From: NCEH01 sp043195135
Lineage (GTDB): Bacteria > Pseudomonadota > Alphaproteobacteria > Rhizobiales > Xanthobacteraceae
DNA length: 64,000 nt
NCBI RefSeq assembly: GCF_043195135.1
Contig: NZ_JBAFWP010000017.1
Direction: 5' to 3' (one strand)
Position 1 is the first letter of the stretch. Each line of letters starts with the position of its first letter. The position numbers and the translations under genes were made by a program. The notes beneath the pieces were generated by a model. It saw nothing but the letters and a program-made list of their open reading frames with translations. It was not told the DNA's origin and did not search any database. Shown piece by piece: positions 27,108-35,166 of the stretch.

Positions 27108-28349
27108 ATGTCCGCTCCCCTGTCCCCGCTCGCCCCCCGGCTGATTCCCTATGTCCCGCCCGTCGGGGGCGTCCGGTTCGCGACCGCCTCCGCCGGCGTC
27201 AAATACCAGGGCCGCACGGATGTGCTGCTGATGGCGTTCGCGCCCGGCACCACGGTCGCCGGCGTCACCACGCGTTCGCTGTGCCCCTCCGCGCCCGTGG
27301 AATGGTGTCGCGCGGCGCTGCGCGGCGGCCGGGCGCGGGCCCTGGTGGTGAATTCCGGCAATGCCAACGCCTTCACCGGCGAGGCCGGCCGCGACACCAC
27401 CGCCGCCACGGCCGAATATGCCGCCGCCGCGCTGGGCTGCAAGCCCTCGGAAGTGTTCCTGGCCTCGACCGGTGTGATCGGCGAGCCGCTGGATGCCGAC
27501 AAGTTCGAAGCCCCCCTCGCGGACGCCGCCACCCGCCTCGCCAGCGAGAACTGGACCGAGGCGGCGCGCGCCATCATGACCACGGACACCTTCCCCAAGC
27601 TCTCCACCACCACGGTGAAGCTGGGGGAAGTGGACGTGACCATCGCCGGCATCGCCAAGGGCGCCGGCATGATCGCGCCCGACATGGCGACCATGCTCTC
27701 CTTCATCGTCACCGACGCGCCGATCGCCGCCGACGTGCTCCAGAAGATGCTGTCGAAGGCCGTGGGCGGCACCTTCAACGCCGTGACGGTGGACGGCGAC
27801 ACCTCCACCTCCGACACGCTGCTGCTGTTCGCCACCGGCGCCGCCAAGGCGCAGGGCGTCGGCACCATCAAGCGCTGGGACGATTCGCGCGTGGAAGGCT
27901 TCCGCGCCGCGCTCAAGGGCGTGATGGCCGATCTCGCCGAACAGGTCGCCCGCGACGGCGAGGGCGCCCGCAAGCTGGTGCGCGTGCATGTGAGCGGCGC
28001 GGTATCGAAGAAGTCGGCGCGGCGCATCGCCATGTCGATCGCCAATTCGCCCCTGGTGAAGACCGCGGTGGCCGGCGAGGACGCCAATTGGGGTCGGGTG
28101 GTGATGGCGGTGGGCAAGGCCGGCGAGCCGGCGGACCGCGACCTGCTCGCCATCTCCTTCGGCGACATCCAGGTGGCCGCCCACGGCGGCCGCGACCCGG
28201 ATTACGACGAGGCGACGGTGTCCCAATATATGAAGGGCGATGTGATCGACATCCGGGTGGACCTCGGGCTCGGCGACGGCAAGTTCCGCGCGCTCACCTG
28301 CGACCTCACCAAGGAATACATCGCCATCAACGGCGACTACCGCTCGTGA
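27108..28349 (+). CDS. argJ: Bifunctional ornithine acetyltransferase / N-acetylglutamate synthase
   Basis: ArgJ recycles the acetyl group between N-acetylornithine and glutamate in arginine synthesis. The 413-residue precursor cleaves itself at the Ala-Thr bond in GAGMIAPDMATMLSFIVTD, making two subunits. The TSDTLLL segment and the C-terminal EYIAINGDYRS are also typical. GGAAGG lies 8 nt before ATG 27108 and decides this start over ATG 27102. The frame is open upstream but without homology. The stop overlaps a GTG start of mutT (GTGA), so the two are coupled. Confidence 0.95.
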   Translation: MSAPLSPLAPRLIPYVPPVGGVRFATASAGVKYQGRTDVLLMAFAPGTTVAGVTTRSLCPSAPVEWCRAALRGGRARALVVNSGNANAFTGEAGRDTTAATAEYAAAALGCKPSEVFLASTGVIGEPLDADKFEAPLADAATRLASENWTEAARAIMTTDTFPKLSTTTVKLGEVDVTIAGIAKGAGMIAPDMATMLSFIVTDAPIAADVLQKMLSKAVGGTFNAVTVDGDTSTSDTLLLFATGAAKAQGVGTIKRWDDSRVEGFRAALKGVMADLAEQVARDGEGARKLVRVHVSGAVSKKSARRIAMSIANSPLVKTAVAGEDANWGRVVMAVGKAGEPADRDLLAISFGDIQVAAHGGRDPDYDEATVSQYMKGDVIDIRVDLGLGDGKFRALTCDLTKEYIAINGDYRS

Positions 28350-28750
28350 AGATCGTCCTCGTCGCCGCCTGCGCGCTGGTCGATGTGGACAACCGGGTGC
28401 TGGTGGCCCAGCGCCCGGAAGGCAAGCAACTGGCCGGCCTCTGGGAATTTCCCGGCGGCAAGGTGGAGGCGGGCGAGCGGCCGGAGGACACCCTCATCCG
28501 CGAGCTGGACGAGGAACTCGGCATCAGTGTGAAGGAGGCGTGCCTTGCCCCCCTCACCTTCGCCAGCCACGGCTATGAGACCTTCCACCTGCTGATGCCG
28601 CTGTGGATCTGCCGCCGCTGGGAGGGGCAGATCGTGGCGCGCGAGCATTCCGGGTTGAAATGGCTGCGCCCGGCGAAGCTGCGCGACCTGCCCATGCCGC
28701 CCGCCGACGCGCCGCTGATCCCGGCGCTGATCGACCTGCTGGGGCCGTAG
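28346..28750 (+). CDS. mutT: 8-oxo-dGTP diphosphatase MutT
   Basis: A 134-residue Nudix hydrolase that removes oxidised guanine nucleotides from the DNA precursor pool. The Nudix box is exact: GGKVEAGERPEDTLIRELDE followed by ELGI. The opening KIVLVAACALVDVDNRVLVAQRP is typical of MutT. It starts with GTG 28346, overlapping the argJ stop by 4 bp. The argJ-mutT pairing is frequent in this bacterial order as I know it. The repeat array begins 28 bp after its stop. Confidence 0.93.
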   Translation: MKIVLVAACALVDVDNRVLVAQRPEGKQLAGLWEFPGGKVEAGERPEDTLIRELDEELGISVKEACLAPLTFASHGYETFHLLMPLWICRRWEGQIVAREHSGLKWLRPAKLRDLPMPPADAPLIPALIDLLGP

Positions 28751-28778
28751 GGAAGGCCTCGCCGCATCCGCATCTTCG

Positions 28779-29908
28779 TGTCCGGGCCCAGCGACGGCGA
28801 TGCCGGAGCGCCGAGCCGGGACCCAGCACGAGATGTCTGCGCAGCAGACAAAACGCGCTGCGCGCTTTTATGGGTTGAAGCGCCTGCGCCCCTGCTACAT
28901 GCAGCGCTCTCCGCGTTGAAGCGCCTGCGGCGGTGTTTTGCGCTGGGTCCCGGCTCGCGTTCCGCGCCGGCTGTGCCGTCGCTGCACTTGGCCGGGACAC
29001 GGGGGGTCTCAGGCGAGCGGCAGCAAGGCGGCCGTCAGATCGTCCGGCAGGTGATCCCCTTGAGGTGTCCCGGCCCAGCGACGGCGATGCCGGAGCGCCG
29101 AGCCGGGACCCAGCGCGAGATGTCTGCGGAGCAGACAAAACGCGCTGCGCGCTTTTATGGGTTGAAGCGCCTGCGGCGGCGTTTTGTGGCGCTCTCCGCG
29201 GTGAAGCGCCTGCGGCGATCTCTTGTGCTGGGTCCCGGCTCGCGTTCCGCGCCGGCTGTGCCGCCGCTGCACTTGGCCGGGACACGGGGACTCAGGCGAG
29301 CGGCAGCAATGCCGCCTTCAGATCGTCCGGCAGGTGATCCCCTTGAGGTGTCCCCGCCCAGCGACGGCGATGCCGGAGCGCCGAGTCGGGACCCAGCACG
29401 AGATTTCTGCGCAGCAGACAAAACGCGCTGCGCGCTTTTATGGGTTGAAGCGCCTGCGCCCCCGCGACATGCGGCGCTCTCCGCGTTGAAGCGCCTGCGG
29501 CGGTGTTTTGTGCTGGGTCCCGGCTCGCGTTCCGCGTCGGCTGTGCCGTCGCTGCACTTGGCCGGGATACGGGGGGACTCAGGTCAGCGGCAGCAAGGCG
29601 GCCTTCGGATCGTCCGGCAGGTGATCCCCTTGAGGTGTCCCGGCCCAGCGACGGCGATGCCGGAGCGCCGAGCCGGGACCCAGCGCGAGATTTCTGCGGA
29701 GCAGACAAACGCGCTGCGCGCTTTTATGGGTTGAAGCGCCTGTGCCCCCGCGACATGCGGCGCTCTCCGCGCTGAAGCGCCTGCGGCAATCCCTTGCGCT
29801 GGGTCCCGGCTCGCGTTCCGCGCTGGCTGTGCCGTCGCTGCACTTGGCCGGGACACGGGAGGAGTCAGGTCAGCGGCAGCAAGGCCGCCTTCAGCGCGTC
29901 CGGCAGCG
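28779..29908. repeat. Tandem array of four ~285-bp units with long inverted repeats
   Basis: Between mutT and the thioesterase gene lie four direct repeat units starting near 28779, 29066, 29349 and 29636, a spacing of 287, 283 and 287 bp. Each unit has a left arm of about 50 bp (beginning TGTCCCGGCCCAGCGACGG) and an inverted right arm of about 57 bp (beginning GCTGGGTCCCGGCTCGCG, ending GGCCGGGACA), with about 110 bp between them. Inside the loop are a TGTCTGC/GCAGACA hairpin and two copies of TTGAAGCGCCTGCG. After the right arm, each of the first three units has a copy of about 44 bp of the 3' end of the thioesterase gene, still coding LPDD-x-x-AALLPL plus a stop on the minus strand. The fourth unit runs into the real gene. 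The reading frames across the array are by-products, not genes. Confidence 0.88.
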
Positions 29909-30323
29909 GCACCGGGCGGCGGGTGGTGCGATCCACATAGACGTGCACGAAATGCCCCTGCGCGGCCGCCTGGTCGCTGCCCTGGAACAGGCCGATCTCA
30001 TAGCGCACCGAGCTGGAGCCGAGCTTCGCCACCCGAAGGCCCGCCTGCACCACCGCCGGATAGGAGAGGCTGGCGAAATAGGCGCAGCGGGTTTCCACCA
30101 CGAGGCCGATGACCGGGCTCTTCTCGAAATCCAGCGCGCCCTTGGCGATCAGATACTCGTTCACCACCGTGTCGAAATAGGAATAGAAAACCACGTTGTT
30201 CACGTGGCCGTAGACATCCATGTCCGCCCAGCGGGTGGTGATGGTGAGGAGGTGCGGGAAGGCGGAGATCAGCGCCGGCTGCTCGCGCCCCGCGCTTTTG
30301 CCCTCTTGTCCCGCGCCGCTCAT
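29865..30323 (-). CDS. Acyl-CoA thioesterase, hotdog fold (4-hydroxybenzoyl-CoA thioesterase type)
   Basis: A 152-residue single-domain hotdog thioesterase. The family motif RWADMDVYGHVNNVVFYSYFD (about residues 31-51) contains the catalytic Asp (D36) and the helix-start GHVNN. ETRCAYFASLSYP lies further on. The acyl-CoA substrate cannot be told from sequence. Its ATG overlaps the stop of the upstream alcohol dehydrogenase (ATGA), so it is translated from the same message. Its 3' end is the source of the copied tails in the adjacent repeat array, and its mRNA would run into that array. Confidence 0.88.
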   Translation of the reverse strand: MSGAGQEGKSAGREQPALISAFPHLLTITTRWADMDVYGHVNNVVFYSYFDTVVNEYLIAKGALDFEKSPVIGLVVETRCAYFASLSYPAVVQAGLRVAKLGSSSVRYEIGLFQGSDQAAAQGHFVHVYVDRTTRRPVPLPDALKAALLPLT

Positions 30324-31480
30324 GCCCAGGCCGCCTGATAGATGGCCAGCGCGTCCGCCTCGTGGACGGGGCGGGGATTGTTCACCAGAAGGCGGCTCTG
30401 CTTCATGGCGTCGGCGGCGAGCATGGGCAAATGGTGTTCCGGCACGTTCACTTCCCTCAGGCAGCGGGGCAGGCCCAGATCGATGGCGAGAGCGGCCAGC
30501 CGCTCGACAAAACGTTCCGCCACCTGCGCGTCCGTGCCTTCACCAATGTCCGGGAAGGCATGGGGCGCGATCTGCGCATAGGCGCGCGCGGCGGCCGGCA
30601 GGTTGAAGCGCAGCACGTGCGGCAGCACAAGGGCGTTGGTGAGCCCGTGGGGCAGGTGGTAATGCCCGCCGAGGGGATAGGCGAGCGCATGCACCGCCGC
30701 CACCGGCGAATTGGCGAATGCCTGCCCCGCCAGCAGCGAGCCGAGCAGCATGGCTTCGCGCGCCGGCCGGTCGGTGCCCTGGTGGACCGCCGTGCGGATG
30801 TTCGCCCCCAGCAATCGCAGCGCCTCCTTGGCGAGGCCGCGCGAGATGGGATTGTTGTTCGGGCTCGCCGAGGCATAGGCCTCGATGGCATGGACCATGG
30901 CGTCCACCCCGGTCGCCGCCGTCACATGGGCCGGCAGGCCGAGGGTGAGGTCGGCATCCAGCAGCGCCACGTCCGGGATCAGGCAGGGCGAGACCACGCC
31001 TTTCTTGACCGTCTCCCCCGTGGTGACGATGGAGATGGGCGTGACCTCCGAGCCGGTCCCGGCCGTGGTGGGCACCAGGATCAGCGGCAGGCGCGGCCCC
31101 TTGGCGATGCCGATGCCGTAGATTTCGGTCAGTGCCTCCTGGCCGAGCGCCAGCAGCGCCACCAGCTTGGCCACGTCGAGCGAGGAGCCGCCGCCGAGCC
31201 CGAGCACGCCTTGCGCGCCCATGGCGACGGCTTCGGAGGTGGCGGCGAACACCACGTCCTCCGGCGGGTCGGCCACCACCTGGTCGAAGATGCGATGGGC
31301 GATTTCCGCCGTGCGCAGGGCTTCCAGGGTCGGCGCCAGAAGGCCCGCCTTGACGATGCCGGGATCGGTGACGATCAGGATGCGCGACACGCCCCGCGCC
31401 GCGAACAGATCGCCCACCCGCAGCGCCGCGCCGCTGGCGCAGACGATGCTCGGCGTGGTGTTGAACACGAACCCGGACAT
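30320..31480 (-). CDS. Iron-containing (group III) alcohol dehydrogenase
   Basis: A 386-residue NAD(P)-dependent dehydrogenase. The nucleotide-binding motif GLGGGSSLDVAK is near residue 96 and VPTTAGTGSEVTP near 138. Metal ligands are visible in VDAMVHAIEAY (Asp and His) and in HALAYPLGGHYHLPHG (two His). It is the usual length for the family. The substrate is not predictable: candidates include primary alcohols, maleylacetate or hydroxyacids. It is 4-bp coupled to the thioesterase. The gap to the methyltransferase gene upstream is 40 bp, so these may share one transcript. Confidence 0.88.
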   Translation of the reverse strand: MSGFVFNTTPSIVCASGAALRVGDLFAARGVSRILIVTDPGIVKAGLLAPTLEALRTAEIAHRIFDQVVADPPEDVVFAATSEAVAMGAQGVLGLGGGSSLDVAKLVALLALGQEALTEIYGIGIAKGPRLPLILVPTTAGTGSEVTPISIVTTGETVKKGVVSPCLIPDVALLDADLTLGLPAHVTAATGVDAMVHAIEAYASASPNNNPISRGLAKEALRLLGANIRTAVHQGTDRPAREAMLLGSLLAGQAFANSPVAAVHALAYPLGGHYHLPHGLTNALVLPHVLRFNLPAAARAYAQIAPHAFPDIGEGTDAQVAERFVERLAALAIDLGLPRCLREVNVPEHHLPMLAADAMKQSRLLVNNPRPVHEADALAIYQAAWA

Positions 31481-31520
31481 GGCTCCCCCTCAGATGTTCG
31501 CGCGCGACGCGAAACGCGGT

Positions 31521-32444
31521 CTATTCTGGCTGTTCCGACCCGGACGGGGAATCCCCCGCGGTCTTCACTTCCTTGGTTCCGAGCGCGTCGGCGAGGCGCA
31601 TGCGCGCGGAGCCGGGACGCAGCGGCTTCTGCTGGCTCTCGTGCGGCGCCCAGCCGGACAGCCAGACGATCTCGAACGTGGCGCGGACCTTGCCGTCCGC
31701 ATCGGCGAAGCGCTCCGCATAGAGTTCCGCCGCCCGCAGCACCGTCGCGCGGCGCAGCGGCACGCGCCGCCGCTCGGCGAGCGCATTGGCCGCCCCCATG
31801 CGGCGCAGATCCGCGAACAAGGTGAAGGGCGAGCCATAGCGCACCACCACCCGGTCGACGTCGGTCACCGGCAGGGCGAAGCCCGCCCGCTGGAGCAGCG
31901 CGCCCATGTCTCGCACATCCGCGAACGGCGCGACGCGGGGCGAAAGGCCGCCCGTGGTCTCGCTCTCGGCGATGGCGAAGACTTCGCGCAGTTCGGCGAG
32001 ACTCGCTCCGCCGACGAGGGCGGCGATGAAGAGCCCGTCCGGCTTCAGCGCGCGGCGGATCTGGGTGAGCGCGCCGGGCAAATCGTTCACATGCTGGAGC
32101 GAGAGGCCGGAAACGATGAGGTCGAGCGCGCCTTCGGCGAAGGGCAGGGCCTCCTCGTCCGCCACCACGGCCGGAAAGCCGGGGCCCGCCGCGGCGGCGA
32201 GCGGGGCGGCGCGGAACACGGTCTCGATGCCGGGATGGCGCGCGAGTGTCTCCGCCACGGCAGGGGTGGCGCTGCCGAGATCGAGCGCGCGGGGAAAATC
32301 GCGCTTCACCGCCAGCAGCCGGTCGCCGACATCCTCGGCGACGCGCTCCAGCAGGAAATCGGCCGGGCCGAGGGTGGCGGCACGGGCGAGGCGGCGGCGC
32401 AGCAAGGGCCGGTCGAACACGAGAGGGCTGCTCATGGCCGCCAT
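31521..32444 (-). CDS. SAM-dependent methyltransferase, BioC/NDUFAF5-like
   Basis: A 307-residue class I methyltransferase. The family opening is visible in LVFDRPLLRRRLARAA. Motif I is degenerate (ALDLGSATPAVAETLA in place of G-x-G-x-G). LIVSGLSLQHVNDLPGALTQIRRALKPDGLF is the acidic post-I and motif IV region. These traits match the NDUFAF5/BioC-like family of alphaproteobacteria. The mitochondrial relative NDUFAF5 hydroxylates a complex I subunit, so a methylation role is not certain. ATG 32444 or 32435 are possible starts. It lies 34 bp downstream of the DUF1850 gene. Confidence 0.8.
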   Translation of the reverse strand: MAAMSSPLVFDRPLLRRRLARAATLGPADFLLERVAEDVGDRLLAVKRDFPRALDLGSATPAVAETLARHPGIETVFRAAPLAAAAGPGFPAVVADEEALPFAEGALDLIVSGLSLQHVNDLPGALTQIRRALKPDGLFIAALVGGASLAELREVFAIAESETTGGLSPRVAPFADVRDMGALLQRAGFALPVTDVDRVVVRYGSPFTLFADLRRMGAANALAERRRVPLRRATVLRAAELYAERFADADGKVRATFEIVWLSGWAPHESQQKPLRPGSARMRLADALGTKEVKTAGDSPSGSEQPE

Positions 32445-32478
32445 ATAAGCCCGCGCCCCCGGCCTTGCACAGGGCGTC

Positions 32479-32844
32479 TCATTCGCAGGCCGACAGCGTC
32501 ACCGGGTCGGCGCTTTCCGGCAACAGCGCCCCCATGGGCCGGCAGGCGCCGTCGATGCAGACGCGATAATCCGCCGTGGCGCCGGAACGGCGCATCACGA
32601 TCTGCTTCTGCGGCGCCAGCGCGGGATGGGCGACATAGCGCCCGTCCTTCAGCACCGCCCCTTCGGGCGGCTCCATGCCCGCGCCGGACCCCTCGATGCG
32701 CATTTCGGCGAGCACCAGGCCGGCGGGCGTCGCGCGCCAATCCTCCTCCCAGGTGGTCTTCTGCACCGAATGGGTCCAGGCCAGGGTGATCAGGGCCGCG
32801 AGGCGGAGCGTCACCCCGCCGCCGGCCAGGCAGACGAGGCTCAC
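32479..32844 (-). CDS. DUF1850 protein, TRAP-associated
   Basis: A 121-residue protein with one N-terminal hydrophobic segment (LVCLAGGGVTLRLAALITLAW). A short periplasmic domain follows, containing WTHSVQKTTWEEDWR, the hallmark of DUF1850. The family is nearly always encoded next to fused 4TM/12TM TRAP permeases and TAXI binding proteins, as here; its exact role is unknown. The start overlaps the permease stop by 4 bp. Confidence 0.88.
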   Translation of the reverse strand: MSLVCLAGGGVTLRLAALITLAWTHSVQKTTWEEDWRATPAGLVLAEMRIEGSGAGMEPPEGAVLKDGRYVAHPALAPQKQIVMRRSGATADYRVCIDGACRPMGALLPESADPVTLSACE

Positions 32845-34961
32845 GCCGGGCGGGCCGGCGCGTTGCGCGTCCGGATCATGTGCCAGGCGAGGAAGGCGGC
32901 GAACAGGGCGAATGCCGCCGCGTCCGACATGGGCACCGAGGCCACGAACAGCAAAGCCGCGATCGCCGCCACCACCCGTTCAATGATCGACAGCGGCCCG
33001 AACAGCCAGCCGATGGCCACCGCCCCCAGCAGGCCGATGACGATGCAGGCCTTGGCGAACACATAGGCCACCTCGACCCAATAGCCGTACTGGGCGGCGA
33101 TCTCCCCGCCCTGCTGGAGCATCAAGGTGGGCTCGTAGACCGCCATCACCGGGATCAGGAAGCCGGCCAGCGCGATCCGGCACGCCTGCCAGCCGATGGC
33201 GTCGGGCGATGCCTTGGCGATGGGCGCCGCCGCGAGCGCGGCGAGCGCCACCGGCGGGGTGAGGTCGGCGATGATGCCGTAATAGAACACGAACATGTGG
33301 CTGACGATCAGCGGCACGCCGAGCGTGAGCAGGGCCGGCGCGGCCAGCGAGGCGGTGATGATATAGGTGGGGATGGTGGGGATGCCGGTGCCGAGAATGA
33401 TGCTGGTGACGATGGTCAGCAGCAGCGACAGCCACAGCGTCTCCTTGCCGATGGAGACCACCCAGCCGCCGAAGATGGTGGCCGAGCCGGTGAGGGTCAG
33501 CACGCCGATCACCGTGCCGACGATGGCGCAGGCCATGCCCACGGGCAGCGCCTGGCGCGCGCCTTCCGCCAGCCCGTCGCGGCACAGGGCGAGCGTTGCC
33601 CGCCCGCCGCGCGTGATCAGGTTGCCCACCACCAGGGCGACCACCAGGGCGACGATCACGACCACGCCGAATTCGAAGAAGGCCGCGCACACGAGCCCGA
33701 GCGCGATCCAGAAGGCGAGGCGGATCATCGGCGCGGCGGTCTCGCGTGCGATGCTCTGGCCGAGGATCAGCACCACGGTCAGCGCCAGGCCCACGGCGCC
33801 CGCGAACAGGGGCGTGTAGCCGGCGAACAGCAGATAGACCAGGACGATCAGCGGCAGCAGCAGGTACCAGCCCTTGCGCAGGGCCGGCAGGATGAGCGGG
33901 ATCTTGTCCTTGGGAATGCCCATGAGGCCGCGCTTGCCGGCCTCCAGATGCACCATCCAGAAGGCGGAGGCGAAATAGAGGATGGCGGGAATGATCGCCG
34001 CCTTGACGATGGTGGCGTAGGGCACGCCGATGGTCTCGGCCATGATGAAGGCCACGGCGCCCATGACCGGGGGCATGATCTGCCCGCCCATGGAGGCGGT
34101 CGCCTCCACCCCGCCGGCGAACGAGGAGGAATAGCCGAAGCGCTTCATCAGCGGGATGGTGAACTGGCCCACGGTGACCACATTGGCGACGCCCGAGCCG
34201 GAAATGGTGCCCATGAGCGCGGAGGAGAACACCGCCACCTTCGCCGGCCCGCCGCGCGCGCGGCCGAACAGGCCGAGGGCGAGATCGTTGAACAATTGGA
34301 TCATGCCGGCCCGCTCCAGGAACGTGCCGAACAGGACGAACAGGAAGATATAGGTGGCCGAGACCGCGATCGGCACGCCATAGATGCCCTCGGTGCCGAA
34401 CGACATCTGCTCGACGATCTGCTCCAGCGAATAGCCGCGATGGTCCAGCGGCGCCGGCAGATACTGGCCGAACAGGCCATAGGCCAGGAAGGCGCCGCAG
34501 ATCAGCGGCAGGGCCGGGCCCATCATCTGCCAGGAGACTGCGAACACCACGACGATCAGCGCGATGCCCATCACGAAGTCGGCGTTGGAAATCTCGCCGG
34601 CCCGCAGGATCAGGTCGTTATAGAAGATCCATTGGTAGAGCCCGGTGGAGAAGCCGACGAGCCCGACGCCCCAGCCGAGCGCCAGGGTGAGGCGCGACGT
34701 GCTGCGGTGATTGGCGATCAGCGCCGCCGCGATCAGGCACAGGAAGCCCACATGCAGGCCCCGGATCACCTGGCTCGGCAGGATGGCATAGGTGGAGACG
34801 AACAATTGGTAGGCGGAAAAGGCGATGGCGATCCAGAACAGGATCTGGCCCTTCAGCCCCTCGCCGAACCCTGGCGGCAGGCCGTGCTCCATGTCGTCGA
34901 TGGGCGCGAAACTCTGCGGGGGCGTGACGTCGGCATCGGCGGAAAGGCTCGGCGCGCTCAT
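32841..34961 (-). CDS. TRAP transporter permease, fused 4TM/12TM
   Basis: The membrane part of a tripartite ATP-independent periplasmic (TRAP-TAXI) uptake system, about 706 residues. About eight cytoplasmic-region residues from FAPIDD lead into many hydrophobic segments (for example GQILFWIAIAFSAYQLFVST). The DctM-like core carries GTISGSGVANVVTVGQFTIP and EATASMGGQIMPPVMGAVAF, both typical of the fused form. I choose ATG 34961 because GGAG lies 9 nt upstream; a GTG two codons earlier is only 3 nt away. The solute-binding protein gene is 205 bp upstream with a stable hairpin between. Confidence 0.93.
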   Translation of the reverse strand: MSAPSLSADADVTPPQSFAPIDDMEHGLPPGFGEGLKGQILFWIAIAFSAYQLFVSTYAILPSQVIRGLHVGFLCLIAAALIANHRSTSRLTLALGWGVGLVGFSTGLYQWIFYNDLILRAGEISNADFVMGIALIVVVFAVSWQMMGPALPLICGAFLAYGLFGQYLPAPLDHRGYSLEQIVEQMSFGTEGIYGVPIAVSATYIFLFVLFGTFLERAGMIQLFNDLALGLFGRARGGPAKVAVFSSALMGTISGSGVANVVTVGQFTIPLMKRFGYSSSFAGGVEATASMGGQIMPPVMGAVAFIMAETIGVPYATIVKAAIIPAILYFASAFWMVHLEAGKRGLMGIPKDKIPLILPALRKGWYLLLPLIVLVYLLFAGYTPLFAGAVGLALTVVLILGQSIARETAAPMIRLAFWIALGLVCAAFFEFGVVVIVALVVALVVGNLITRGGRATLALCRDGLAEGARQALPVGMACAIVGTVIGVLTLTGSATIFGGWVVSIGKETLWLSLLLTIVTSIILGTGIPTIPTYIITASLAAPALLTLGVPLIVSHMFVFYYGIIADLTPPVALAALAAAPIAKASPDAIGWQACRIALAGFLIPVMAVYEPTLMLQQGGEIAAQYGYWVEVAYVFAKACIVIGLLGAVAIGWLFGPLSIIERVVAAIAALLFVASVPMSDAAAFALFAAFLAWHMIRTRNAPARPA

Positions 34962-35077
34962 CTTCACTGGCTCCAGAAATCGCTGGCTCCGGGTCGTCCG
35001 GGCCGGACCGGCCGGCGGGTCCTGCCCGTGCGTCCGGCGGCGGGAATGGGAAACGGGCGCACCGCTGGCGGATCAGC

Positions 35078-35105
35078 CGAAACGGATGGTCGCCCATCCG
35101 TTTCG
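35078..35105 (-). other. Intercistronic stem-loop between TAXI gene and permease
   Basis: A perfect 12-bp stem (CGAAACGGATGG / CCATCCGTTTCG) with a 4-nt loop, extended by flanking GGATCA / TGATCC. There is no T tract on either strand, so it is not a normal intrinsic terminator. In such operons a hairpin after the binding-protein gene often protects its mRNA and lowers expression of the permease. Confidence 0.7.
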
Positions 35106-35166
35106 AAAAATTGATCCACCAGATCAAGGGCTTGGGGCGCGCCCGTTCACGTCATCTTCCCAGAGG

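Noticed and set aside
28778..29734. Several 80-320-codon frames in the repeat array
   Set aside because: They only reflect open frames in repeated GC-rich DNA; the same strings recur in every unit on both strands.
28779..29864. CRISPR array
   Set aside because: The period is about 285 bp and units are alike over their full length; there are no short repeats with unique spacers and no cas genes.
35078..35105. Hairpin as an intrinsic terminator
   Set aside because: No T tract follows on either strand.
32880..35114. Long + strand frame opposite the TRAP permease
   Set aside because: Composition of a shadow frame; the permease motifs are on the minus strand.
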